Shown piece after piece: positions 11,515 through 24,189 of a DNA stretch of 64,000 nt. The notes below the pieces were generated by a model, which saw only the letters and a list, made by a program, of their open reading frames with translations, made no database searches and had not been told where the DNA came from. Made by a program: the position numbers and the translations under genes. The stretch's first letter is position 1. Every line of letters begins with the position of its first letter. Origin of the DNA: Eucalyptus grandis (Eukaryota; Streptophyta; Magnoliopsida; Myrtales; Myrtaceae); NCBI RefSeq assembly GCF_016545825.1, contig NC_052616.1:2170001-2234000 (forward strand). Direction: 5' to 3'.

Positions 11515-12156
11515 CAACAAATGGGTTTCATGTGGATTATCAAGATATAAAACCCATCTAAAATGAGTCCAAAATATTTAAATTGAGTTATATGGATTGA
11601 AAATGGGTCGAGAATCATTTTCGACATTAAGTGGGTAACCTAATAACACAAAGCTTCCTCAACTCATATAATCCACCCCATGGCAACACTTTGTCGCCCG
11701 CCTCCGTTGCTGACCTTCGCCACTCACTTCTCGTCTCCTCACTAAGGTCTAATATGAGTAAGCCATTTCCATCTCTCTGTCTCCGTTTCTTTCTTTATCT
11801 CGGTTTTCCCTTAGAGAATTTTGGGTCATGGAGCAAGTAATTGCGTGAGCGATGGGTGTTTGCTCGAAAAATATCCAAGCGTCTGAGTTGCCTTCTATGT
11901 TTTAGAGTTTCATATCCATTTTTTGGGAATTGTGCACTTTGCATTCGTGAGTTTATGCCGATCACTCTCACTGATGATTGTGTCCTGAATTCTGATGCTT
12001 CGAATTCGCTACATCATGCGCTTCTCTTGGCTTTTGTAAAATTTTGAAGTGGGTTCAGTCTGCTTTGATTGTTGGCATGATATATTTTCATGGGTGCAAT
12101 CTAATTCCGAGTTTTCCTCTTGAGGTTTGCATTGCAATGCTCTTTGTGACTAAGCT
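11515..12156 (+). other. 5' flank of the hAT gene, upstream half
   Basis: No protein homology was seen. This segment joins in sequence to 19013 once the copia element and one TSD are removed. It reads like a promoter, untranslated exon and start of an intron: pyrimidine-rich stretch at 11755-11810, then T-rich sequence. It probably belongs to the hAT transposon upstream of its ATG at 19579. That assignment is inference from position only. Confidence 0.35.
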
Positions 12157-12161
12157 ATAGT

Positions 12162-12617
12162 TGTAGGATGCAAATTGCGTAACCCCAAAATCTCCATAAC
12201 TAGAACAAGAACATGCATAATTGAGTAGAAAGATTAACGCACCTGTTTTGGGATCCATTGTTCTTGAAGCGGAGCGAAAACACAATGTTCCACGTGCAAG
12301 TCATTCTCCTATATTGCCATCTGTATCATTGACTCAATGAGGCGGCCCCCTCACTTGTAGCGTTAGGTAAACATCCATTAAGTGAGGATACATGTGAGAA
12401 TTAAGGTTAGAGGAGAGACTTGAGCATTATTTATAGAGTTTCTAGCCAAGCCTCCTCATTACGGGCCAGGCTCAACTCAGCCCACACTAGCTAGTCCCAT
12501 ATTAGACTAATTAAGAAACCTTATATCTCACATTAGACCAGCCCTGTTTTATGGTAGCCGTAAAAACAGTAAATTACAATAACAATTAATGTAGTCCACA
12601 TTAGAAAAACTCTTACA
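12162..12617 (-). repeat. 3' LTR of the minus-strand copia element
   Basis: 456 bases, aligned end to end with 18550-19007. A minus-strand TATA box (CTCTATAAATAATG, 12425-12438) is kept. Confidence 0.93.
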
Positions 12618-12628
12618 TTCTCCCACTT
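12618..12628 (-). other. Polypurine tract of the minus-strand copia element
   Basis: The minus strand reads AAGTGGGAGAA directly before the 3' LTR start TGTAAG, the usual copia arrangement. Confidence 0.85.
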
Positions 12629-13115
12629 GGACTATATTAATTGAAATCGTACCTTATGTGCGCACATTGGTCTAGAGACAATTCTTAATAGTCAATTCTA
12701 TTCCATAAAATTTCAAATATCGAATCATGGCGGTAACTGCATATATACACAAAGCCTTTCATGGTCACAAATACTTTCAACTTTATTAATATAGATTTAA
12801 TATGGTTGTATGGTAAATGGATAACATTTCTCATAGAGAGATTCCATTTGTCAGTCACCATTCTCTTTCCTTAGGCGACACAAAAATTTGTATCACTAGA
12901 GAATGTTTTATGATTCCAATGAACCCACATATGTCTTGTTCTTACGGTTAACCTTTATTTATTTATCACAAGACATATGCACAAGGCTAATAACCGGATG
13001 CCCGGATGCCCTTAGCCTTCACTCAAGGCTTAAGCAATACCTTGAGACTTTCAACAATATATATATTCAATATAATAACAATCCATTCAAAAATATTTTA
13101 TTGAATGCAAAAGTT

Positions 13116-13116
<1 letters not shown>

Positions 13117-13150
<34 letters not shown>
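13117..13150. repeat. (AC)n microsatellite
   Basis: About 17 AC units followed by ATATATAT, between the RNase H end and the polypurine tract of the copia element. Confidence 0.95.
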
Positions 13151-13158
<8 letters not shown>

Positions 13159-13251
13159 CAAAGTGTTACTAAAGTGTAACAAAACATATGTAAACTTTAT
13201 TTAAAGAAAAAAAAATAAAATAAAACACAGCTCCCACTAAATAGCAGCATC

Positions 13252-16200
13252 CTAAGATGCTCCTAAGCCTATACTAATGACATGTCGATCAAATACACAT
13301 GAGCATAGGCCTTTAGTTAGTGGATTTGCAACCATATCATCTATATGAATATAATCTACTGCGACGTTACCATTTTGCACCAATTCTTTTATAGTCAAAA
13401 ACTTGACATCCATGTGTTTAGATCCCTTGAGACTTCTATTGTTATTAATAAACAACACTGCAGAGTTATTGTCATAATATAACTATATGGGTCTATCCAC
13501 AAAATCAAAAACCGATAACCCCCTAATGAGGTTTCGGAGCCAAATAGCTTGAGTAACAGCTGAAAAATATGTTACAAACTCTTATTGCATGGTAGAAGAA
13601 GATATGGATTTCTATTTTTCACTCTTCCATGATACTACACCTCCTGCCAACATAAATATATATCTTGTCGTTGACTTTTTATTATCTTGACAACCGACAA
13701 AATCTGCATCTAAATAGCCTGCTAATTGCAAGTTTGGAACATGTCTATAAATCAACATACAATCTTTTGTTCTCTTTAAGTACCTTAAAACCTTATTGGT
13801 AGAAACTCAGTGATCGCGTCATGGATTAGACTGATATCTGCCTAGAAGCCTTGTTGCAAAAGCAATATCTGGCCTAGTGCAAACTTGAGCATACATGATA
13901 CTTCTAAGCACACTAGCATAAGATACATTCTTTAAGTACCTTAAAACCTTAAAACCTTATTGGTAGAAACTCAGTGATCGCGTCATGGATTAGATTGATA
14001 TCTGCCTAGAAGCCTTGTTGCAAAAGCAATATCTGGCCTAGTGCAAACTTGAGCATACATGATACTTCTAAGCACACTAGCATAAGATACATTCTTCATT
14101 TGAGCTTTCTCAAAATCTAAATTAGGGCATTGTGAAAGACTCAATTTATCACCCTTGACAACGGGAGCAATACTTGGTTTGCAATCCTACATACTGAATC
14201 TTTCTAAAATGCGATCAATATATGCCCCCGAGACAAACCCAATGAACGGCGTGAGCGATCCTTATGGATCTCAATGCCAAGAACAAAAGACATGCCTCAC
14301 CAAAGTCTTTCATATCAAAATTTTCGATAATCTCGTTTTGTCTCATGCGGTAAACCAATGTCACTACTAGTAAGCAAGATATCATCTACATAAAGTATGA
14401 GAAAAATATATTTCCTCCCACCGACCTTGTGTATATACACCGATCTATTTTGTTCTCAATAAATCCGAATGAAGTAACAACACTATGAAACTTGAAATAC
14501 CATTGTCTAGAAGCTTGCTTAAGGTCATAAATAGACTTTTTCAATCTACAAACAAGCTTACCTCGAGTCATTTGCTACAAAACCTTCTAAGGGTTGCACC
14601 ATATAAACCTCCTCATCAAGATCTCCATTTAGAAAAGCAATCTTAACATCTATCTGGTGTAACTCCATATCAAAATGAGCTACCAATGCCAAGATCACTC
14701 TAAAATAATCTTTAGAAGAAACCGGAGAAAATGTTGCTTCATAATCTATTCATTCTCTTTGAATGAAACCCTTAGCTACCAGTTTGGCTTTAAACTTTTC
14801 AATCTATCATTTAGTATCCCTTTTAGTCTTGAATATCCATTTGCAGCAAATAGGTTTACAACCTTAACGTAATTCAACAAGCTCCAAAACACCATTATGT
14901 TTCATAGATTGCATCTCATCTTTCATCTCATCTAGCCACAAATCTGATTGAGGACATGAGATGGCATCCGTATAAGTTACCGAATCAACAACACAACCAA
15001 TATCATAATCATGTTCTCCTAGGTAGACAACATAGTTTGGTGGTATAACTGAACGTCTTTTCCTAATTGATCTTCTGAGTGGAGCTACTTCAACCTCATT
15101 CTGAATTTGAGGAGCTTGAGAAATTTCATCAGGAACTATCTCAACAATAGGATCCTGGGCCACAAAGGCTCAATTTGTGGTGCAAGATGCTCCATAATTG
15201 TCTGCACAGGATGAGACCAGGATTTAGTAATCCCCACCATACTATCATCTTTAATAGTTTGTGAGCATCTACCATTTTCGGCTACATCAAATTTTAGAGA
15301 TTTTGATGTTTGAGATTTCACAATTCTTATACCTCTATTAGGGTTATAAAACTGATGCCCCTTTGAATGATCTGAGCAAAATACAAACACCGAATAGTTT
15401 TAGAATCCAACTTACTCAATGTTGGATTATATAACTTCACTCCTGTTGGACATTCTCAAACTTTAAGATGATTCAAGCTAGGTTTACGTCTAGTCCATAA
15501 CTCAAAAGGAGTCAATGGAACCGCTTTAGTAGGAACGCGATTTAGAATATAAAGAGCTATTTTCAAAGCTTCACCCCATAGAAAATTAGGTAAATTGGTC
15601 CTACTAATCATACTTCTCATCATGTCCATAAGAGTACGATTGCACCTTTCATCTACACCATTTTGTTCAGGACTTCCGGGCATAGTAAACTGACCTATTA
15701 TCCCAAAATCCTCTAAGTATTTAGCAAACCGCCCTTTAAGTTGACCAGCATCACCGTGCCTATCAAAATACTCACCACCACGATTAGATCTGACAATCTT
15801 TATAACTTTTCCCAATTGTTTCTCCACTTCAGTAAAAAAATCTTGAATTTATCAAGAGACTCATACTTTTCTTTAATCAAGTATAAGTATCCATATCGGG
15901 AATAGTCGTCAATAAATGTGATGAAATAAAAATTTCTGCACAAAGTAGCCATGTATGATCCACTAATATCAATGTGAATAACCTCCAACAAGTCTGAACT
16001 TCGTACAACAGATTTCTTCTTAATCTTAGTCATCTTACCTCGCAATAGTCTACGCAAGTCTCATGATCACCTTTGAGAGTAGGCAAGATATTAGCCTTTA
16101 TAAGCCTTTCTACTCTTTCTTTAGAGATGTGACCAAGGCATTTATGCCACAATGCATAAGACTGTTCCTTAGGTAGAGGTCTTTTAGAAACAACTTTTCA

Positions 16201-16800
16201 ACGTACATGTCGTTGGGAGATAAACTTAATCGATATAATCCATCGGATAAATTGCAACACCCATTCTTATTTGAATCATAAAACATGGAAATAGTACTAC
16301 TCTTTATTTCAAAAGAGTATCCACACATGTCCAAACAAGACACAGAAACTAAATTCCGCCTAAAAGAAGGTATGTAAAAAGTGTTTATTAACACCATTCG
16401 AAAACCAGAATCTAAAATCAAAATAACATCTCCCACGAACTCGACGTCAACTCCAACATTGTTTTCAACAGTGAGCTTTGATTCATCCTGATTTGGTGTC
16501 TATCGGTTTATGAACCCATGTATGGTAAATGCAACGTGATTAGTTGCACCACTATCTAGCCACCGAGAATTGGTCGGAACTTCAGATAAATTGGATTCAT
16601 AAACAAATGCCAAAGAATCATTATCTTTAGGCTCACTCTTAGTTCTCTTAGACAACCAAGCCTTAAACTTGCTGCAGCGTTTCTTTACATGTCCTCTCTT
16701 CCTACAAAAGTAGCAATAAACAACATTCTTCTTGATGAATGTTTTCTTGGGACCCAAACTATTAGAAGGTCTAGCATCTTCAGAATTTCCCTTATTGTTG
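13252..16800 (-). pseudogene. copia pol: protease, integrase, RT, RNase H, interrupted
   Basis: Read right to left: a CCHC knuckle CYFCRKRGHVKKRC and the protease motif WLDSGATNHV in 16757-16500; the protease tail and pre-integrase region (16436-16110); integrase (about 16060-15456) with HIDISG, FIDDYSRYGYLYL and [13 protein letters not shown]; the linker (15390-15136); reverse transcriptase from 15163, with CRLKKSIYDLKQASRQWYF (14560-14500) and the catalytic YVDD near 14380-14395; RNase H ending at 13252 with MVANPLTKGL. The integrase motif normally read as RSD-RGGEY is RSNRGGEY near 15785, so the second catalytic Asp appears to be Asn. A tandem duplication at 13774-14094 disrupts the RT/RNase H part. 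Confidence 0.88.
13774..14094. repeat. Tandem duplication of about 156 bp inside copia RT/RNase H
   Basis: Unit 1 is 13774-13929 and unit 2 is 13930-14094. I see one substitution (gac/gat context) and an extra 8-base TTAAAACC copy in unit 2. Near identity means the duplication is far younger than the element, whose LTRs differ by about a tenth, or it is an assembly artefact. The 164-bp gain shifts the frame. Confidence 0.92.
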
Positions 16801-16827
16801 GAAGGTCCAACAACTTCAGAATTGTCT

Positions 16828-17524
16828 TTATGAGTATAAGTTTTTCACATTCTTTCCTTTATCACTACTAGAGTTAGAAGCATAAAGGGCAACGTGCCCT
16901 TTATCTTTCTTCAATTTTCCTTGCTTTGCCACCAGCTTTGCAATTAGGTCATTAACTGACCAGGTTTCATCTTGGGAACTATAATTGGTCTTGATAATCC
17001 CAAAATCAGGAGAAAGATTATTTAGAGCTTGATGCACAATGCAAGCAGTGGGAATAACAACATTGAGAGCCTCAAGCTTTGTCATAAATCTACCATTCTC
17101 ATAATATAATCTCTTACTCCACCGTAACCATCATATTTCATAGTAAATAGTGTTTGCATGTGTATTCCTCTCTCAGCATTAGGTGAGACACGGTTTCTAG
17201 CCATTAAGGCTTCCATCATCTGCCTAGCAGTATAGTTTGCAGGCAAACCACTTTTCAAGTGTTTCTAAATGGAATGCTTCATTGACAGTAAGCAAATTCT
17301 ATTGCTCTTTTCCCATACAGTAAAATGAGTTTTTTAAGCTTCTGTACTCTCAACAATAAGATTTGCCGGCCGATCGACAGTAAGAGCCATATGAACATTT
17401 GTCATCTCCATAGCAAACAAAAAATCTTCTCTCCATTTCTTAAAATTTGAAACCAGCAAAAACCTCAATAGTGACGGAGTTACCGTTTATAGAAAATGTG
17501 ACTGAAAGACAAGCAGTATATATA
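16828..17524 (-). pseudogene. copia gag, interrupted
   Basis: A gag polyprotein domain (UBN2-like) reads from about 17524 leftward: an N-terminal TFSINGNSVTIEVF-like start, FLFAMEMTNVHMAL near 17400, then the clean frame 17085-16828 containing QALNNLSPDF and an acidic/lysine-rich tail. The frame is broken by stops near 17335 and 17265 and by shifts. The CCHC knuckle follows in the next frame (16757). It would form the particle shell. Confidence 0.75.
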
Positions 17525-18535
17525 ATTAGCATCATGTGAGCATTGTGTAACTTGACGTACAAGTACACATCCAAAGAGTTACATGCAAAATCACATAATC
17601 ACCTTTGGGCAGAATACATGACATGCAATTATACACTCCCCACATGATAGAGGTTATGAAAATATATTCCAATCTTCGTGAATTCATTACCTTTGGGCAT
17701 ATAAACTATTAGGATTGGTCACTCCACCACACTATCATGTATCTCTCCATGAACTAATACACAATCACCTTCTTTGGGAGTATGACTATGCATTAGACCA
17801 CGAGACATCACAATCAATATACGAGATTGAAATTTCTCAAACCCAATCAAGTGTGCCACTTTGGTGGTTATAACTCAATTGAATCCTTGAAACTCTCTTA
17901 TACCAAGGATATAATCTTTACATCTTACATAAACCATATACATATTATTTAACTTTAGTGATAGGGGCATCATATCACTCAAATCACATGCTATGCTAAT
18001 TACACTGCCTTATTCATTAATAAAATACAATAAAGTTTAATTTTTATTAATGAATTACACTTTTATAATGTTTATGTGATAACATATCAGTAACCCAACA
18101 CATGTATTTCCATAAAAACACATAAAATACAAGAAAAATACGTAAAAGTACATTAGAAATTCACGTATTTAGGGTTTTGTATGTATTTTCACATCCATAA
18201 AATCATCAAATATATAAAATAAATATACCACAAGATAGCACATGGCAATCCGAATCCAACGCCACCAACCACGCACCGAACGGACCTCCACGCACCCGCA
18301 CGCGCTGCTTGAGGGCGTGGCGCGTGGAGCTCATGCGCGGCACGTGTTCGATGCGTGAGGCGCGTGGCCGCGTGGGGCGCTTGCAGCCTCCTCCGCAACG
18401 TGCCGCCACATGGTTCTCTTTGTCTCGTTGAGCCCAGTCCGAATATATAATTTAATTTAATTTTTATTAAATGAAAATCTCGAAAATCTCAAATTATGGC
18501 AAAATCATTTGCGTTCGTGTTCTAGGGTTATGGAA
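17525..18535 (-). other. Untranslated leader of the minus-strand copia element
   Basis: This lies between gag and the primer site. It is mostly AT-rich. 18240-18410 is GC-rich with two overlapping Arg/His-rich frames that look like composition effects. No gene was seen. Confidence 0.5.
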
Positions 18536-18547
18536 GCTTTGATGCCA
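18536..18547 (-). other. Primer-binding site, degenerate tRNA-iMet
   Basis: The minus strand reads TGGCATCAAAGC just inside the 5' LTR, matching the initiator tRNA-Met complement at 10 of 12 positions. Confidence 0.8.
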
Positions 18548-18549
18548 CA

Positions 18550-19007
18550 TGTAGGGCACAAATTGCGTAACCCCAAGATCTCCATAACTAGAACAAGAAC
18601 ATGCATAATTGAGTAGAAAAATTAATGCACCTGTTTTGGGATCCATTGTTCTTGAAGCGAAAGCGGAAATACATTATTCCATGCATAAGTCCTTCTCCTC
18701 TATTGCCCTTTGTATCATTGGCTCAATGAGGCGGGCCCTTCACACGTAGCGTTAGGTAAATGCCCCTTAGGTGAGGATACATGTGAGAATTAGGGTTAGA
18801 AAAGAGACTTGAACACTATTTATAGAGTTTCCAACCAGGCCCCCTCATTATGGGTCGGGCTCAACTCGGCCCACACTAGCCGGCTCCTATATTAAACTAA
18901 TTAAGAAACCTTATATCTCACATTAGACTAGCCTTGTTTTACGGAAGCCGTAAAAATAGTAAATTACAATAACAATTAATGTAGTCAACATTAAGAAAAC
19001 TCCTACA
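18550..19007 (-). repeat. 5' LTR of the minus-strand copia element
   Basis: 458 bases, starting TGTAGG and ending CCTACA on the plus strand. A minus-strand TATA box (CTCTATAAATAGTG) lies at 18814-18827. Confidence 0.93.
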
Positions 19008-19012
19008 ATAGT

Positions 19013-19578
19013 TTTCCTAAGTTGTTAGGTTAATTGGGCATGGCCAAGATCTATGTAGCACGATGATTTTGCCAGTATGGGTCTCTCTTGTTCAGCGTAG
19101 CTAGTAATAATCTTTTATTTGAAAACAACTACTTGTGCAAGTTTACTGTTTTATGAGATGGTGCATGATGTGTGCATTCATTTGGCTAATGAGGTATAAG
19201 GTATCATTGGCATCAGTTTGATTACGCTACATTTGAGAGAAAAAAGAGGTATCTTGCTCTTGATTGACATTTTTGCAATATTGGGCTTGTGATAGTATCA
19301 TGCAAAGGTTGAAGGAAGTGACTTCGATTTTACTTTTTGAAATCTATCACTTGGTTGTTGTTGTTTGGTTGCATGTTTTCTCCCTGTACTTTACTCTTAA
19401 AAAGGGAATAAAAGTTGGGGATGTTTGTTTTTGTTGTTTTACAAGAGCTCCCATCACTAAGTGTGGGGTTTGTTTTTGCTAGTTTGATTTAAAGTTAAAC
19501 AGAAATATAATATGTCATCTTTTCTTTTGGTATTCATAACTTGTTCTAATTCACATTTTCTCTAACTAATTGGTTGAG
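19013..19578 (+). other. 5' flank of the hAT gene, downstream half
   Basis: T-rich sequence without protein homology, continuing 11515-12161. It ends just before the hAT start codon with a pyrimidine-rich CTCTAACTAATTGGTTGAG that could be a branch/acceptor region. An ORF at 19264-19482 in it resembles nothing known. Confidence 0.35.
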
Positions 19579-19645
19579 ATGTCAATATTTAATGAGGATC
19601 ATGAAGAACATTCAACTATAGAATAATCCAAGAGACGTAGAGCCC

Positions 19646-20583
19646 GTTGGAGAAAACTTCCTTATCTGTTTTGAAGTTGACAAAACGTTTGCATTAGTCT
19701 AGTTTGAAGACTTGCAGACTCTATCATCAAAGTCTGAAGACCTCCGTGACTCAAAATTTAAAATCTACCCTCACCGATAGTTTCCAAATCAATGAAGAAA
19801 ATATTTATTTGATGAAGAAGACTTATCCGAGATACAAGTATATCTTTAAGGATTTGGTTCGTACGGTTGAAGAATACCTCATGACTAGAGATAGCATCTT
19901 GTGATCAATTATTCTTATTGAAATCAATTTGAATAATTAGATCCGTTGATTGGCAAAGTAGACTTGGAAGGTTCTACTTATGGAAACCTAGATTCTAATT
20001 GTATGGCCAAGCAGGATTGGTGGGCTATCATCACATTCATTAAATAACTCGAGATCTTCCTAATTGACTCATCCCACGGGTAGATTGGAAGAACTCTTTG
20101 GAAAGTGTCAACGATTATGATGATATGAAGGAGTATATAAGGAGGACGTTCAAGTTATTCGAGTGTGTGCATGAAAGAAAAATTCCAAAATCTGAAACTC
20201 TTAGTTCTTAGCTATTACAATTTGTCGAGCTTATACTGTACTCAAAAGATAAATCAAATACTCGTGAGACCTTGAGGAAGTGTAGTAGAGTCTCTACACT
20301 GTGGAATCAAGGACGTGAGATTGTAAAATCTCTTTTGGTTCTTAGTGGAATCCAGCCAATGGGTTGTCAGTGCGAGAAAGTGGATGTAGGCTTGGTCTAA
20401 GCCGAACCACTATAAACCTTGTATTTCAATTCTCTTTCCCTAATCTCTTTACTTAATGTACAGTCTTTTATATCTTCAATCTACTATTTTCATATAAGTC
20501 AAATTAAGTTGTTAAGTCTTGCAAAAAATTCATTAACACCTATTCACCTCCCTCTAGGTGTTCATATTAGTGTTATCAGAGCC
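19646..20583 (+). mobile_element. copia LTR plus primer site inserted in the hAT gene
   Basis: It starts TTGGAGAAAACTTCC and ends about 20570 in the AGGTGTTCATATTAG stretch. It is directly followed by TGTTATCAGAGCC (20571-20583), one mismatch from the tRNA-iMet primer complement. About 60 bases of possible leader follow before hAT homology resumes near 20640. Because the primer site is kept, this is a truncated 5' end rather than a clean solo LTR. No target duplication was seen. Confidence 0.65.
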
Positions 20584-20870
20584 ACATCCTTAGTTCATGA
20601 GGATGAGGCAAATAATTCTACTTACTCTAAATGATCAAAAAGATGCACTTTTGTTGTATGGTCTAAATTCAAAAAATTCATAGATGAGGATGGCAAGAAA
20701 AAGTTAAGTGCGAGTGGTGTGAATTAACTTATATGGCTAGCCATGGGACAAAAAATTTGTTGCGCCATTTAAGGTACTTGTCCCAATCGAGAGGCCAATA
20801 TTGATGATTCCTTGGAACAATTTGATCAAGCCGTGTTTAAAAGCAAGCTAGCAAAAGCAATACTCAAATA

Positions 20871-22260
20871 GACGTGCGGACTCCTGGAGTGCCATAACTT
20901 TGGCCAAAGGGACACTTAAGCCATAACTTAAAAGGTACACTTAAGTGCCACATTTTAGAAAAAGTGGGGACACCTAGTGCCATCTCCGAAGTTGGCCGGA
21001 AATCATACGTGGCATTAAAATATTAATATTTCTCGCTGATGTGTCTCGCCGAAGAAGGCTGAGTCGGCGACCCGGCCAAACGACGTCGTTTTGACATCAT
21101 TCGAATTTTATAATAATATAAAAATTATTTAAATTAAATTTAAAATAAATTTATTTTAAAATAAATTTATTTAAAACATTTTTAAAAATTTAGAAACTTT
21201 AAACATTAAAAAAGAATTACAAAATTACAAAAATTTACAAATTTACAAAAAAATTAAAAATTACTAAAAAATTTAAAAATTTACAAAAATATTTAGAAAG
21301 TTACAAAAAAAATTACAAAAAATTACAAAAAATTTATAAAATTTATAAAATTTACATAAAATTTAGAAAAATAATTAAAATTTTAAAAATTTGCAAAAAT
21401 TTTTAGAAAGTTACAAAAAATTTACAAAAAATTCAAAATTTACAAAAATTCAAAAATTTACAAACAATTTTAGAAAGTTACAAAAAATTTAAAAACTTAC
21501 GAAATTTACAAAAATTTAAAAAATTTACAAAAATTTCAGCCCTCAACCAAAGACCCTTTTCTTCTTTTTTTTTAAATTATTTTTTTGTAACTTTTTTAAT
21601 TTTGCAAATGTTTTTAATTTTTAAAATTTTTAAATACATTTATTTTTAAATTAAAATTAATTAATTTTCTAAAATTTTTAAATTTTTTTAAATTTTCTAA
21701 AATTTTTTTGAATTTTTTTTTTTTTTTAACTTTTAATTTCTTTTTAATTTCTTTTTAATTTTTAAATATTTTATAAATTTTTATAGAATTTTATAAATTT
21801 TAATAAAATTTTTACAAAATTTTCTAAAATTTTTTAAATTTTTAAATTTTTAAATTTTTAAATTTTTTAAATTTTTTAAATTTTTTTTAAATTTTTTAAA
21901 TTTTTTTAAATTTTTAAATTTTTTTAAATTTTTTTAATATTTTTAGTTTTTTGAAATTTTTTAAATTTTTAAGAATTTAAGAATTTAAATATTTTAAATA
22001 TTTTATAAATATTTAAATAAATTTAGTTTTAAATTAATTTTTATTAAATTTTGGCCACATCAGCATTAAAACGACGCTCGTTTCGCACTTGCTTTCGGAA
22101 AATTGACACGTCAGCCAAGCATTTTGGCCGGATTTTGGCCGAATTGGCACTCAAGTGATCCATTTTACTCGATTTTGGCACTTAAGTGTACCTTTCGTAA
22201 GTTATGGACTTAAGTGTCATCTCCTTTGCAAAGTTAAGGCACTTGAAGTGTTCTTTTGCC
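20871..22260. mobile_element. Foldback Mutator-like element (non-autonomous)
   Basis: The ends are inverted copies of each other: the left arm from GACGTGCGGACTCC with GTGCCATAACTTTG, and the right arm whose complement has AGTGCCTTAACTTTG. The block AAAGGTACACTTAAGTGCC is repeated at both ends. Flanks are TACTCAAATA (20861-20870) and TACTCAAACA (22261-22270), matching at 9 of 10, as expected for a Mutator insertion. The interior is extremely AT-rich: A-rich from about 21110 to 21540 and T-rich from about 21545 to 22050, so the whole element can fold on itself. There are no coding regions. It splits the hAT gene between the zinc finger and the core. Confidence 0.85.
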
Positions 22261-24189
22261 TACTCAAACACTATTACACCTACTCTTTTGTAGAGCATGA
22301 GGCTACTAGAGAGTTGCTTAGTTATCTAAATCCCAATGTAAAGCACATATCAAGAGATACAACAAGAAATGATGTGGTAAAAGTTTATGAGAATGATAAG
22401 AGAAATTTGAAATCAAATGTAGTGCCACTTTCTAGTAGAATATGTTTAACTTCTAACTTGTGTGGACTTCGTGACAACCGATAATTATATGATTGTCCTT
22501 TGCTCATTACATTGATGAGAATCGGGAATTACATGCAAAAGGTTTGTACTTCTCCTACATGCCACCTCCATATGGTGATGCCATTTTATTGGAAAAATTG
22601 CTAACTTTGTTGAGAGAATGTGGCATTGAGAGGAAGATTTTCAATATTACATTAGATAAAGCATCATACAATGACAGTGTGGTTGACATTGTGGTGCACA
22701 TATTCTGGATCTCATTGTACAAGAAGGTTTAAAGATGATTGATGGATCATTATAAAATATTAGGGAATTTGTCAAGTTTGTAAGAGCTGCACAAGTGAGG
22801 TGAGCAAAATTTGTTGTGTGTATATTACAATCATGCTTAAAGAGGGGTAAAAAGTACATCAAGATATGGCTGCCAAATGGAACTCCACGTACCTACCTAA
22901 TGCTTGAAGGTGCTTTGGTCTTTGAACATGCATTTTCCCATTTGAAGTTAATTGATTGTAACTTTCTCACATGTCCATCATTTAAGGATCGGTTTAGAGC
23001 CAAGAAAATTGCATTCTTGTTACAACCTTTCTATGATATTTCTACTCTCTTCTTGAGTGTTACACATCTCATGGCGAATTTATATATTTATGGAGTATGG
23101 CAGATTCAGCTTCATTTGATAAAAGCGATGAATAGTGAGTATGTAGCTATTAGATCTATGGCTATGACAATGCTAAAAAAGTTTGAAAAATATTTGAAGT
23201 GTTATAGTGTTGTCTTATCTTTTGCTACTATATTAGATCCTCATTATAAGTTATAGTTGTTAGAATTTTGCTATTCGAAGTTGGAGATGGATGATCATGT
23301 GGAATTTGTACGAAGCATTCGAGAAAAACTTTTATGTTTTTTGATGAATATGTGACTTTTATGTCAAAAGATTATCGCTTTACATCTTCAACTAGTCAAA
23401 ATAACATTCCAATAAAGGACATTGTCGAAAACATAGGAGACAATCTTAATGAGTATGATGCATTTGAGAGTGAACACTTTGGCTTGTAATCTACTAAGTC
23501 ACTTTTGGATTTGTATTTAGAGGAGAATAAGCTTGAAAGGAAAAAAAAATCTCGGATCTCAATATCCTTGATTTTTGTAAAACTCACTCACATCGGAATC
23601 TCATGTTGATATATTGAGCATTCATATCATTACCATTGCTTAGCTTTTAGCATTAGAGGACACATCCTAAATAAAAATTTGGGATAAGTGATGTGGAAGT
23701 CTTAAAACTTGTCACGAAAATGCAATTGAATCCTAAGGATGCGTTTGGTTCGACATTTGGAAAGCTCATTGGAAAAATGCAAAGCAATTTAGCCTAAAGG
23801 GCTTTAGAGAAAATGCAAAGACTATTTGGTAAATTCTGCTTTGAAAAGCAACTTTGAGAGAAATGTTGTTTGGTAGAAAATAAATTTGCAAAGCCCCTTT
23901 TGTGATTAATCTAAATATTTTATTTTTTATTTGTTTAAAATTAAAAAATAATGTTTGCAACTTTTTTTTAATATATATTTAACAACAATGTTAAAGATGT
24001 TGTGTAAATAATTTTATTTAAATTAAAATTCCTTTTTTGCTAAAAAAACATCAAATAAAAAAATTTACGTGCTTTCTTTTTCAATTACAAGAAAAATACT
24101 TTCATTACAATAAAAACATGATAACATATGTTTTGAGGAAAGAAGCTCATTATCCTTAAAAATTACAAATATCCTTAATTACTTCATAA

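Larger units (their letters stand above)
12162..19007 (-). mobile_element. Complete but decayed Ty1/copia element with TSD ATAGT
   Basis: The two LTRs (12162-12617 and 18550-19007) carry TGTAGG...CCTACA-type ends. The element is flanked by a perfect 5-bp duplication, ATAGT, at 12157-12161 and 19008-19012. The minus-strand orientation is set by a primer site at 18536-18547, a polypurine tract at 12618-12628, and gag-PR-IN-RT-RH order from right to left. By eye the LTRs differ at roughly one base in ten, so the insertion is old. Frames are broken many times. It sits in the upstream part of the hAT gene and does not interrupt the hAT ORF. Confidence 0.95.

Noticed and set aside
18189..18409. Arg/His-rich ORFs in the copia leader
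   Set aside because: Two overlapping frames of low complexity in a GC-rich untranslated leader; composition explains them.
22155..22484. 109-codon ORF starting at 22155 taken as one protein
   Set aside because: Its first 35 codons lie in the foldback MULE and only the rest is hAT sequence, so the start is artificial.
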